This document shows positions 23,601 to 34,435 of a stretch of 64,000 nt of DNA, one piece after another. This stretch comes from Lentinus brumalis (Eukaryota > Basidiomycota > Agaricomycetes > Polyporales > Polyporaceae): the NCBI GenBank assembly GCA_001792895.1, contig MARA01000053.1, positions 124,001 through 188,000 of the forward strand. The letters run 5' to 3'. The notes under the pieces were generated by a model. It had not been told where the DNA came from. It ran no database searches and saw only the letters and a list, made by a program, of their open reading frames with translations. The position numbers and the translations under genes are program-made. Position 1 is the first letter of the stretch. Each line of letters begins with the position of its first letter.

Positions 23601-25474
23601 GCCGCTTTGTAGCTCCAGCCTTCGCTGGAAGGTCACCACATGTGAGCTGGAGCACCGACGCCACCAGATAGAGCCCGTGACGCGGATTGAAGCTGACGGC
23701 GGACGACAGCGGATTATGACGAGAGAAGAGGAGCATTGGAACCGAGAAGTCGACACGACCCGTCCAGGATATTGCGCACATTGCTGCTGCGGCCAGCGTC
23801 CGGCCTGACAGCCTCCGTCTCTAAACCCCAAGGCAAGCACCGCCTGCTGCACAGTACTGACGCCGTCATCGGATACTACTTAGCAAGCAGTCCAATCTTC
23901 CCGGACCAAGACTCGGTTTGACACGTCGCACACGGCTCACGAGTCACGGGTGTACGAGACCAATCGGTCTCTCCCCACCCACCGTTATGTTCAGGTAACG
24001 ACGATGTGCCCCGACCACAACAGCAGCGGTCGAGAACGCCGCATCAGGCTAGCACATGCTCTTCCCACTCATCGTCCCGGGTAGTCGAAAGCATGAGTCT
24101 GACACTGGTCACCGCTGCGCCAACGGCTGCATGCCCCTCCGCAGATACTTCTACTAACCACCGTTCTGCGAGCAATACTCGCTCCAATCCCGGTAATTGG
24201 TGTTCAACGCGCAAACGACTCTCGATGCGCGTGACACGGGCGACGTGCCCATCCAGTCGAATTGGCCTGCAGCCTGCTTACGTGCCAAATATGATGTACG
24301 TGAAGCAGGCTGTAAGTGAACCCGATATGATATGGAATCAAGGCTGCCCAGCCTGTAAGGCGGTGGTGCAGGACCGCGTTTAGGAAAGTACGGCAGCCGC
24401 AGTAATCGGGAGGCGACGTCCGACAGACGAACCTCCCAAACTCTCGCGCGCTCTTCATCGTCATCCAGCTACACAAGTGGTGCTAGCGTGACTGTACCGT
24501 GCGTCAAAGGCAAAGGCAGATGGAGCTCTGTGCAAGGGAGGTCGACCACCCATTCGACAACTTGCAGTAGACCCACGCTGCCCACCAGCAATCGCCAACC
24601 AGATGGTTGATTGGAATGATTGCTGCCAGATTGAAGCAGCGGAGGTCGCTCGCAATGGAGGAAGAGTACGAGCAGGCCGCCTAGAGTGGACTTGGTGGGA
24701 CTCTCTCCGCACTCGACATCACCATAGAAGAACTCTGAGGATCTCCCCGTTCAGAACGAAACCATGCTGCGCGAGATATTGAGATGGAGACTGTGCCGTA
24801 ACAAGATTGGAGAGCAGAGGCAGATGACCCGTCACGATGCGACTACGGAGCGGTGGAAGCGACGGGCCGCCGCATTGGGGAGAGGCTTGGCATGCAGCGG
24901 GAGAGACGCGAGATGGGTCCTCGTAGCTTCGGTGACGAACTGCCTGGACGACGGCAGACACGTTGTACTTCACCGAGCACGGTGCAGTCTCGGTCGCAAG
25001 GCGCGCACGTAGCTCTTCTGGATCTTAGCGAGGAGTCGAATGTATCACTTGTACGAAGCGGCTTGAAGTAGGGTCGGCGCAAGGACCGAGGAGCGTACCA
25101 AACGGATGAGACACAGATCCGCGGTAGAGTGGCCAGAGGATCAGGGCAACGTGGTGGGTTGGACGCAGGATAACGAGTAGAGAAACGACGCGGGACTTGG
25201 GGTGGTGGAGAGTATGGCCGAAAGCCAAGATGACCGGAGTAGTGGGAGGCAGATTGCGACCCAGGAACGGGTAGCAGAAGGGTACTCACCAGGTATTGCC
25301 AAACTACTCATCATCAGCGCAAACCCTCGGCCAAAGCAGACTGGCACGTACATTCTCGAGACCAAAGAGTTTCGCGTCCGCAGCGGAGACGATGGGGGCC
25401 TGCTCTACGACGGCAGGGACGGGGGTGGCGGCCGCTTGACTTGTTCCGAACGAGATCCATTTTCCAATGGCCAT
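20639..25474 (-). CDS. Ubiquitin-specific protease of the CreB/UBP9-UBP13/USP12-46 type, 937 aa
   Basis: Exons 25474-25352, 25303-25290, 23467-22983, 22934-22631, 22578-22381 and 22328-20639; total 2814 nt in frame. The protein starts [10 protein letters not shown]. The Cys box is built from three exons: KLFGLEN, then a 14-nt exon FGNTC (the Cys codon is TG|C), then [15 protein letters not shown]. The [12 protein letters not shown] motif, two CxxC zinc pairs (CLTC, CDSC), the LKRFKYQ motif and the His box [10 protein letters not shown] are all present, with DDD downstream as the Asp/Asn site. The last 450 residues are Pro/Ser-rich and disordered, as in CreB. The enzyme removes ubiquitin from substrates; in Aspergillus CreB acts in carbon regulation with a WD40 partner (CreC). 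Intron 2 is 1822 nt, unlike the 48-69-nt introns elsewhere in the gene. Confidence 0.88.
23468..25289 (-). other. 1.8-kb intron inside the catalytic Cys codon of the deubiquitinase
   Basis: The donor GTGAGTACC at 25289 and the acceptor CCCTCGCCAG ending at 23468 are both good. The interior has no recognisable gene, terminal repeat or transposase motif on either strand. The size suggests an old insertion into a normally short intron. Confidence 0.7.
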
Positions 25475-26072
25475 GCTGGGTCCTCAAGAGCAGCGTCTTG
25501 AGCTGGCCAGCGGGCGGAAATGCGTTCAGGACGAACGGCGGGGAGGGCGACGAGGAGGACGAGTGAGAGCGGTCTGTGTCTGCGCCAGTGCGCATCGCGC
25601 TCTCCGCGCCGCCCAGCCGTCCAGGCACACCCGGCCCGCCATACAAGGCAACTTTCAATTGCCCGCCTTCCGTTAGACCGTTTCTCTCCTTGCCTTCATC
25701 GCGAGGCTTGCATAAATGTGCCATGCGAACGACAACGATGTCTCCACACTGCAATTGTTTTGACAGTCATGTATGAGCGACTTGATCATCCTGCCGCCAT
25801 GGAGAATAACAACAGTCCATGGTATCCTAAGCTGAGGACACAGCGATGTGCCTGGTGCCTGCCACGATCTATCAAATACATACCAGAGAGTGGCTAAGAC
25901 CCATTTTGCATCATCTTCGGGCCCGTAAGCTACCGACAACATGCACTAGAACTCCTCCAGATCGTGTTCAGCGTGCTGCATCATGAGAGAACCTTGGGCG
26001 CTCCGACATCCTCGGCCCATTGCTACGTTGCTCTTGTGGCCTCCGACAAACGTACAGAACGAGACTTGCCAT
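25475..26072. other. Intergenic with deubiquitinase promoter
   Basis: No gene seen. Several out-of-frame ATGs lie upstream of the deubiquitinase start at 25474. Confidence 0.4.
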
Positions 26073-26146
26073 GGGTCGGTGGCGTAGTTGGTTATCGCAT
26101 CTGTCTAACACACAGAAGGTCCTCAGTTCGAACCTGGGCCGACTCA
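26073..26146 (+). tRNA. tRNA-Val(AAC)
   Basis: Identical over all 74 nt to the copies at 11541-11614 and 40931-41004; same cloverleaf with anticodon loop CTAACAC. A TTTT run at about 26167, 20 nt downstream, is a plausible Pol III terminator. Confidence 0.93.
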
Positions 26147-26300
26147 TCGCACCCTCGGTGCTGTGCTTTTGTCGCCTGCCACCATGCAACATGGTATCTT
26201 TACGATGAACTGTACTCTTGTACTGCTTTTTGACACATTCGACGCGCGACGTGATCCAAAAAAGGGATGGGTTATGATGTTCACTCGACTATTATATGAC

Positions 26301-27186
26301 CTAGTCATGCTGTTCCTCCCGGCCTCGCCGACAGTCGCATTCGCAATCCATGGTACACACGCAATCTACGCACGGACATCGTGCGGCGTCCGTTGTTCTG
26401 CCGTCAACGGCATTGCTCGCCGGGGAACCATCCTGCTCTTCGGCCTCGGACTCGGCGGAAGCCCCGGCTATCAGCCTGCCCCCGACCACTGTAGCTGTAG
26501 TGGCACCGAGGACGGACGACACGGAAGGCGCTATGATGGTCGCGCCCGCAGCCTGGAAGACTGAGAAGAGGCCGCACGTGCTGCCGCCGTAGACCGCCGA
26601 CTGGATGGCAGCCGCGAGGCTTCCTGCGTGCGATATCGGGACATGGGCGTGAGCGACTGAGGGGAGGGAACGCGAAGCTGTGGCGGACGTACCTCCGATG
26701 ACACCGCCGGTACCAAAGCCGATTGCAGGGAGCGCGACAGCCGCGCCGGCAACTGCGAGTACGGGGGCGGCGATGGCGATGAGGGCTGCGCCCCCAACCA
26801 TTCTGCCTATGTTCGGTCCCTCGCTCTTGGCATTGGGTTGTTCTGCGTGAGTTTCTCGGGCGGGCTTATCTTCTGCATGTGGGCAGGTGCACGAGGGGGG
26901 AGGGAGGCCGTCGTGGGGTTCCTCCGTGTAGGGAGGGGGAGGGTCTGTGTTCAGACGGCCAAGTCGATAAGACGGAGGGTCGCGGATCCTGGTATAGTAG
27001 ACAAGCGCATGAGGAGTCTCCTGGCTTACCATCGTTCTTCGGGTCCGTAGGGTCCGTCTCTGTGCGAGGCGCCTTGCCGACATCGTCGGCTGTGAGTCGT
27101 GATTTTGAGAAGTACATAACTTCATGTGTGAGATCTCGAATCGGATGACGAGAGCACCGACACTCACAAGAGTCGAGGACGACCAT
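26301..27186 (-). CDS. IFI6/IFI27-like (IFI-6-16 family) membrane protein with PPxY and Cys-rich tail, 227 aa
   Basis: Exons 27186-27168, 27119-27030, 26944-26693 and 26623-26301. The N-terminal part (about 90 residues) is polar and has a proline stretch DPPPPY (a PPxY motif, the kind bound by WW domains) and a CTCPH segment. The core is typical of the family: GGAALIAIAAPVLAVAGAAV, LPAIGFGTGGVIGGSLAA, IQSAVYGG and FSVFQAAGATIIAP, i.e. glycine/alanine-rich hydrophobic helices. After the core comes an acidic region and a tail with repeated Cys (CPCVDCVCTMDCECDC). Animal members (IFI6, IFI27/ISG12) sit in mitochondrial or ER membranes and affect cell death; a role in fungi is unknown. A smaller paralogue lies just upstream (27755-28191). 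The first two exons are the least certain part. Confidence 0.72.
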
Positions 27187-27754
27187 AGGGAAGGTGTAGG
27201 GTGGGGCGATAGAAGTGAACAAAGACGTTATGGTCGTCGCAGTATATGGAAGACATGTATCACCGTGCGTGTGGAAGGCAGAAGCTTTCTAAACGCACAG
27301 CGTGTCAACTTTATCGATGCATCGCCGAGTCCCCGGGCCCGCTCGTGCATGCCGTATGTTGCTGCGACAGACCCGATTCGGAGCCTTACCGCAGCTCCAG
27401 ATTGAAACCGGTAGGACGATCACCGAAATTGAGATCACACTGCGATCCTACACCTCTTAACTTCCGGCCTGCATCACCGCGTGCCCGTCAGCCGGGGAGG
27501 GGGCGAAGATCCTGCTGCCAATTCAGTCGGACGAATGTTATCCGTTACATCGAGCGAGCGAGACAAGCCGACCTCGCGACACCCACAAAATTTGCGAGAA
27601 ACCATATTGTGTCAAAGCCTCAACCTGACGGCCACCTCGCTGCGGCAAGCCCATGCGACGTATACCTGGGAGCAAATCGTGAAGTGAGCAACGATACATA
27701 TAAACCTAAGGAGACAGCCTACACTTCTCCTGCGCCGACCTGCCAAAACGCGCA
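27187..27754. other. Intergenic between two IFI6-like genes
   Basis: A long plus-strand frame at 27246-27887 runs across this spacer and into the opposite strand of the next gene; it has no motif and is not called. Confidence 0.45.
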
Positions 27755-28191
27755 CTACAATGTCATAAGCTTCCCGCCGAGCACTGCACCACCGACAGCG
27801 CCCGCAACGTTGAGGATTCCGGGTACAGCGACAGTCGCTCCAGCAGCCTGGAGGGACGAAAAAACGCCACATGTGAAGGCGCCATAGACTACGGACTGAG
27901 CGGCGGCGGCGATGCTGCCTAGAATCGCATGTGTGTCAGACGTCTGTGAGTAAGTCATGTGGCATATAAGGCGTGTACTGACCAGCAGCAATGCCTGCGC
28001 CGGTGAATCCGACAGCGGGAAGCGCGATTGCCGCGCCTGCGGTGGCGAGCACGGGGGCAGACACTCCGATGAGAGCGACGCCGCCGGCGACCTTGGCGAT
28101 GGTCATAGCAGCAGCTGTACGAGATGTGAGACAGGCGGAAGGCTGTGACGTGCAGAAGGAGCTACTCACGGATAGCGAAGAGGAAGGCCAT
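27755..28191 (-). CDS. Small IFI6/IFI27-like membrane protein, 105 aa
   Basis: Exons 28191-28170, 28114-27983 and 27918-27755. The protein is almost only the family core: MAFLFAI, then AKVAGGVALIGVSAPVLA, IALPAVGFTGAGIAAG, SIAAAAQSVVYG, FSSLQAAGATVAVP and a glycine-rich end GGAVLGGKLMTL. The intron after GAGIAAG is at the same place and phase as in the neighbour at 26301-27186, showing common descent. Two or three hydrophobic helices are expected and no signal cleavage site is obvious. A TATA-like TATAAGG lies at about 28282-28288 (minus strand), some 90 bp upstream. Function in fungi unknown. Confidence 0.82.
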
Positions 28192-29219
28192 CACAGTATG
28201 TTATGGGCAGACGAGGATGTTCGAACTTGAGACAAGGGGGTTGGGAGTTCTGGGGTACAAGGCTGGCAGGCGCAGTGTAACCTTATAGTACCCATCAGGC
28301 GCGCAATAATCAATACTGTGCGTGTGATCTACCACGCTGTTGTCTGCGACGTGGAGATCTGGGGTGCCTTCTCCATGAGAGCGACTGAATCTAGTAAACC
28401 ACTGCCCAGATACTGAGTACTCGAGGCCTGAGGCGACCGCTGCAACGAGGCTGTGCCGAGATGCGGCGGAAAGTGGGGCGGAGACTTCGCAGTTTCATGC
28501 ATCATGCCGCATCCTAGCATTACACTAGTGCGTGTCTGATACAAGTCCGTGGATGCGTGCTGCGGTAGCCCCGGGCGGCTCGAGCTGGTGAGAGGGTAAG
28601 AGTACTTAGGAGTAAGTACTTACTCACCCGCCGGGCCGTGACTAATCAGCGAATCCGAGCCACAAAAAAATCACTGACCATGTCTTAGCCAAGATTCTTG
28701 GAGCTTTTGCATGGCTAGAGCGAAGAGTCGTCAAACTCAAGTCTGGTGACGATCGCAGGAAGCGCCCAATGAAGACTACTATTGACGCTTGTTTGGCAGC
28801 ATCGCAACCGCTCGGAGAAGCGCCGACACAACCCGAACGATCAGGAACGATCGTTACTTTCCAGCTTAACCACCATCTGCACAACAGCACTTACTTCGAA
28901 CCGCGGAGAGATAGACTGTTGTGAGAAGATTGGTGGGACCGACATATACATCTGGGCACTCCTCGGGGCCCCACAGTTTTTGCCAAGGAGCTTGATCGGC
29001 GACTTGGTTGCATCCGGATGCAGTGTAGTGCTTTCTCTTCCGCCAGATATGGTGCACCACAAGAGAACATCTGTACCTCGCAAGCATTGGCTTCGAAGTG
29101 CCAAGCCCTGGGCCGCTCTCTTCCTCGTTCTTAAAACATGCCGATGTGCGCGTCCCTCATCTCAACGCGTCCCCCATCTCTCAGCCTAAGACACCACTCA
29201 CGGCAATATCGACTGCATC
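28192..29219. other. 1 kb without a supported gene
   Basis: Divergent promoters of the IFI6-like gene and the ATPase should lie here. Minus-strand frames at 28642-29104 have no recognisable motif. Confidence 0.4.
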
Positions 29220-32200
29220 ATGCCTCGACTTCCACCTCGTATCGCTACGGTCTCTGCAGATCTCACCCTTGTCAACCATTCTGGTCATCTGAAACCCAGG
29301 GACGACTCTGTCACAGATGCAGGCTCCCCTCCTCCCTATCAACTCACCGCTAACCAGGTCGCCACCGAGTACGAGGTCGACCCAGAAACTGGCCTATCGG
29401 ACAGCCAGGCGCAGGAACGCCTCCAGCGATATGGCCCCAACGAGCTCGAGGGCGGGGAGGGGGTCAGTTGGGTACGCGTCCTGCTGGCGCAAGTCGGTAC
29501 GTATCTGCATCATAACTCGCGGCTGTCGCTGACGTTGCCTCCGTAGTCAATGCGATGGTACTTGTCATGATCATCGCTTTCGCGGTGTCGCTTGCTATAC
29601 GGTCTTGGATCGAAGGCGGCGTCATCGCAGGAGTGATCGTCCTGAACGTTGTCGTCGGATTCATTCAGCAGTACAGCGCTGAACAAACGATGTAAGTCGC
29701 CGCATAATCGTCATTCGTGTCGCGTCTGACGCGTCACAGGGATTCGCTCCGATCGCTCGCCTCCCCGTCCGCTGACGTGGTCCGGAACTCTCACGAGAAG
29801 ATCGTCTCATCCTCTGAGCTCGTGCCCGGAGACATCGTCGTCTTGAAGACCGGCGACGTCGTCCCTGCCGACCTCCGACTGTTCGAGGCGATGAACTTCG
29901 AAGTCGACGAGTCCCTCCTCACTGGGGAGTCCATCCCCGTTGCAAAGAACGCGAACGAGCGGTACGACCATGAAGTCAGCGTCGGCGACCGCCTGAACAT
30001 GGCGTACTCCTCGAGCACCGTCACGAAGGGCCGCGCGCAGGGCATCGTTGTCGCCACTGGTATGAAGACCGAGATCGGCGCTATCGCTGCTAGTCTCCAG
30101 GGCAGCGGCGGCACCAAGGTCCGCAAGGTCCGGCGGAACGAGGAGGGAAAGAAGCTCTTCCACTATTACGTCTCGGCGTACGCTCTCACCGTCACCGACA
30201 CCATCGGCCGCTTTCTGGGTGTCAACGTCGGCACCCCGCTCCAGCGGCGCCTGAGCCAGCTCGCTGTCGCGCTCTTTGCTATCGCTATCGTATTCGCGAT
30301 AGTCGTCGCTGCTGCGAACCGCTTTGTCAACAACCGCGTCGTCATTATCTACGCCGTCTCCACAGGTTTGTGTTGTCGCTGATCTGCTGTTCGATGCGCA
30401 CTGAAAGTCGCATTTAGGTCTCTGCATGATCCCTGCGTCTCTCATCGTCGTCCTCACCATCACGTTCGCGGTCAGCACCAAGCGTATGGCCGAGCGTCAC
30501 GTCATCGTCCGCAAGCTCGACTCTATTGAAGCGCTTGGCGCCGTCAGCGATATCTGCTCTGACAAGACTGGTGAGTATGAGATATCTTTGCATCAAGTGC
30601 GCGTACTCACAGAGATGTCAGGTACGCTCACGCAAGGACGCATGGTCGCCCGTGTCGCTTGGGTTCCAGCGCTCGGCACCTGGACTCTCCGCGACTCGTT
30701 CGACCCATTCGACCCCACCAGCGGACGCATGGACTTCCGCAAGGGCACCCTGGCTTCCGCAACCTCGGGCGAAAACGATGGCGGAGGCGGACAACCTGAC
30801 CCATCGTGTTCAGAGATGACGGCTCTCCTCGAGTGTGCGTCTCTTTGCAACATCGCCTCGGTCTTCCAGGAGCATCGGGAGGCTGACGGCGAGAAGCATA
30901 GTGCGGAGAAGGTCTGGGCAGCGAGAGGCGACCCGACAGAGATGTGTGTTCTCTCAGACGAACATAACCGACGCTGTGCTGACATGGTCCTCTTGCAGTG
31001 CACTTCAGGTCCTCGCACACAGGTTTAAGCGCGGGAAGCCGACTCTCCTTAAGCAAGGCTACGAGCAGCTCGCGGAGTACCCCTTCTCCTCCGACCTCAA
31101 GCGCATGGCTGTCATCTTCCGCCGTCCCGGTGCGGACGCGGAGAAGTCTCCGTGTGTCGCGCTCATGAAGGGCGCGGTCGAGCGAGTGCTTGATGCGTGC
31201 ATGTATATACAGTCGTCTGACGGCGTGCGCCCGATTAAGGCACCCGACCAGGACGAAATCATGCAGAACGTCGACCAGATGGCCGGGGCTGGTCTTCGTG
31301 TCCTCGCCTTGGCAGGACGGGAGTGGGCGGGCGACGCAGAGGGGGTCGACCGCGCAGAGGTTGAGCGCGACATAACCTTCTATGGCCTCGTTGGCATCTA
31401 CGACCCACCGCGTACGTGCTGTCCTCTCATGCCTTCTACTCTTGCTGACTGACCTCCTCCGCAGGCCCCGAGTCTCGTCTCGCCGTCGAGGACTGCCGGC
31501 GCGCAGGGATCGTCGTGCACATGCTCACGGGCGACCACCCAAGCACGGCTACGGCTATAGCGAAGGAGATCGGGATCATCGAGGACAAGGACGTCTTGCT
31601 CATGCCGAAGTATACCGTGGTGACCGCGTCAGAGTTCGACAAGATGTCGGATGAGCAGATCGACGCGATTGCGGAGCTTCCGCGGGTCATTGGACGGTGC
31701 TCGCCGCAGACGAAGGTGCGAATGATCGAGGCGCTGCACAGGAGGAGGAAGTTTGCAGCGATGAGTGAGTGTTAGTGGTTTCTCTCGAAATGTTCGAGTT
31801 GCTGATTATGCGTGCTAGCTGGCGACGGCGTTAATGACAGCCCGAGCTTGTCGCGGGCCGACGTCGGTATCGGGATGGGCAGCGGGTCTGACGTCGCGAA
31901 GAACGCATCCGGTGAGCATGAACATCGCTCGGATCTACACGATTCCTGGTACTTAACAGAATAACTCAGACATAGTTTTGACCGACGACCATTTCGCGTC
32001 AATCATCGCTGCTATTCAAGAGGGCAGACGCTCCTTCGACAACATCAAGTCCTTTGCTCTGCACCTTCTAGCTGGCAACGTCGGGCAAGCGATCGTCTTG
32101 CTAATTGGCCTCGCATTTAAGGACCAAGAACGGCTGTCTGTGTTCCCTCTCAGCCCAGTTGAAGTTCTTTGGGTAGTAGTCATCACCTCCGGGCCTCCCG

Positions 32201-32965
32201 CCATGGGACTCGGTATGCAGGGCGCAGCCCCGGACGTCATGCGTCGTCCTCCTCACGATGCGCGCCGCGGTATTCTTACGACAGGTTCGCCCCATCTATC
32301 TTCTCGTTCCTCTCACTCACTCAACTCCATATACATCCAGAACTCCTTATCGACATGGCGGTATACGGCATAATCCTCGGCGCGATCTCCCTCTCGTCCT
32401 TCGTGCTCGTCATCTGGGGCTTCGGCGGCGGCGACCTCGGCGCAGGCGGGTGCAACGACTCGCGCGATGGGTGCGAGGTCGTGTTCCGTGCGCGCGCGGC
32501 GTGCTTTGCGTGCGTGAGCTGGCTGTGTCTCCTGCTGGCGTGGGAGATGGTCGACCTGCGCCGGAGCCTGTTCTGGATGCACCCGGAGACGAGCACGCCG
32601 CTGACGCAGTGGATGAAGGATTTGTGGGCGAACCAGGTGTTATTCTGGGTGAGTGGCTTCCGTGTTTCGGTGGGCATTTGGGGGTGGTGCTGATGAGAGT
32701 TCAAGTCGGTCGTGCTCGGTTTCGTGGCGACATTCCCGGTCATTTATATTCCTGTCATCAACGACAGGGTATTCCTCCATGCACCTATCAGTTGGGAGGT
32801 ACGTGCATCTCGACGTGTTCGATATGCATCGCCTTCTAATGTTTTTGTCAGTGGGGTATCGTTTTCATCGGCTCGCTGGTGTTTGTCCTCTGCGTGGAAG
32901 CATGGAAATTCGGGAAACGGGTGTACTTCCGGCGCTCAGCGGCGGTCCACACTGAAGTGGGGTAG
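29220..32965 (+). CDS. P-type ATPase of the ENA type (type IID, Na+/K+ efflux), 1052 aa
   Basis: Twelve exons: 29220-29496, 29547-29691, 29740-30365, 30418-30570, 30622-30943, 30999-31411, 31465-31764, 31819-31911, 31970-32284, 32341-32648, 32706-32798, 32852-32965. The cation-ATPase N-terminus is near residues 40-90. Then come [20 protein letters not shown] and AEQTMDSLRSL (typical of fungal ENA pumps), [11 protein letters not shown], the actuator loop LLTGES, the phosphorylation motif SDKTGTLT (aspartyl phosphate), the nucleotide-binding [19 protein letters not shown], and the hinge [11 protein letters not shown]. Ten membrane helices are expected. ENA pumps export Na+ (and K+) at alkaline pH or high salt and sit in the plasma membrane. 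No frameshift or missing key residue was seen. Substrate choice between Na+ and K+ cannot be read from sequence. Confidence 0.9.
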
Positions 32966-33417
32966 AGAGGTACAGGATAACGGGATGCACGATTTGATGC
33001 TAAATGGGACTGAAATGACGAAAGGGTCATATGGCGGTACTGGTCGGCATCGTTGGCAGCACGAGCGGGCAGCTCATGAACAATCAAATTCCGTGAGCCG
33101 TCTGGTCAACCACTGATACTTAGCTTCTATTGAATGAGGTATGTGTCGCGACAAATGTACTGGGACGAGCCTCATGTCTTCGCCCACTGCTGTTATAGAT
33201 GAACGTTGAACGACAGCGACAAGGGCCAAACTCCATTTTGATCGAGAATAGGCTGGCTCAAAAGCGCGATGACAGAATGCTCTGAATCCCGCTGTCGCAT
33301 TGCAATCGAGACTACACTATTCGGGCTGTGAGTGGCCCTTCCCTTAGAGAAACTCCCTGAGTTCTATATATTCGGCTCCCAGTTGGAGAGAACAGGCTCT
33401 CCCCAACGGATCGCAGG
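32966..33417. other. Intergenic
   Basis: Nothing supported. A TATA-like CTATATATT lies at about 33362-33370, 50 bp before the next start. Confidence 0.4.
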
Positions 33418-34302
33418 ATGTCTCACATTGAACGGCTCTCTCGGAAGGCCGCCAAGGATTGGACCGCTGACGACCTCGATGTCTTCAAAGTCGAAGTCGT
33501 CTGCGAGAACCTCAAGGAGTTCTTCTCGGGAAACCCTGAGCTACCTCGAATGCCGTCCGCATTCCGCTGGAGCTGCTCAGTACAGATCCCGCAAACCTGC
33601 AAGATGCCCATGCAAGCCGCGAGCTCCTGGACCTCATCGGGTTCAGAGAAGACATGGTCGAGCGCGTCGTGCTGCAGCGGCATACCGTGCGGTTCAGGAT
33701 GGACGGTATCGCGTCCCCGGCTTGTTGCTTGATGAAGCGCACCTCGCCGGCGCACATGCATATGCTCTTCGTCGAGGTCCAGAAAGTGCGTGAGGAGCGG
33801 TATGCAGTCTCGTCTGCTCACTCGAGGTTGCAGGACACCTCCAGTGCGTTCAACGCCGTGGCGCGCCTGGTCGCGGACGCCATCGCCGGCTTTCAGCATA
33901 ACAACACGGTCCGCCGCATGCGCGCCGAGGCGGAGCACAAGGCGGAGACGTTCGTCGGGGTCGTCTTCGTCTTTGCGTCGCCGACGTTTTATAAAATCAC
34001 TGTCACGCAGATGCTTAGCGATGCTGTGAAAAACGGTCGGTATCTCGTGGAGAGGACGATCGTCGAGCAGTTCGTACCGCCTGTGCCGCGACCGGAGACG
34101 TTCGATGACGAGGGCATGCAGGACGTGAACAACCGCGCCCATTTATTAAGGTGTTTTGAAGCATGCAGATATCTCGTGGTGAGTGAACGTGGGATGTTTG
34201 ATTTGGCTAGAGTTGTCCCTCCCTATGAGCGATGCTGAGTGTGCGGACCAACAGAATTCTCTCGACTCGGCGCAACTCCCGCAGGACCAGAGAGCGGTCT
34301 AG
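33418..34302 (+). CDS. Uncharacterised Agaricomycete protein, about 269 aa, one apparent frameshift
   Basis: Exons 33418-34178 and 34255-34302. The frame needs one extra base near 33545 to run from FSGNPELP into RIPLELLSTD; with it the model is in frame to the stop. Segments resemble a family common in Agaricomycete genomes: VADAIAGFQHNN, SPTFYKITVTQ, FVPPVPRPE, EGM and NRAHLLRCFEA. I know of no assigned function. The gene converges on the SDR gene at 34436-35544, with a gap of about 130 bp. A badly decayed copy of its second half, in the same position relative to another SDR gene, lies at 36745-36960, so the two genes were duplicated together. It may be a pseudogene, or the frameshift may be an assembly error. 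Confidence 0.55.
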
Positions 34303-34435
34303 TCTGCGCCTATAATCTATCCACAGAGTGTTCATCAATTGATCGCTGAATGAGGTTATAGACAATGGAGTTATGCGAGAAGTCGATGAGCAGCGCGTTG
34401 GCGGAGTCTCTTACCAGCTCCACCAGATGTCCAAC

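Noticed and set aside
26301..27167. Start of the IFI6-like gene at 27167
   Set aside because: The codon there is GTG and is part of the donor GTGAGT; the ATG at 27186 with splicing gives a consistent model.
27246..27887. 213-codon plus-strand frame
   Set aside because: It overlaps the IFI6-like gene on the other strand and has no recognisable domain.
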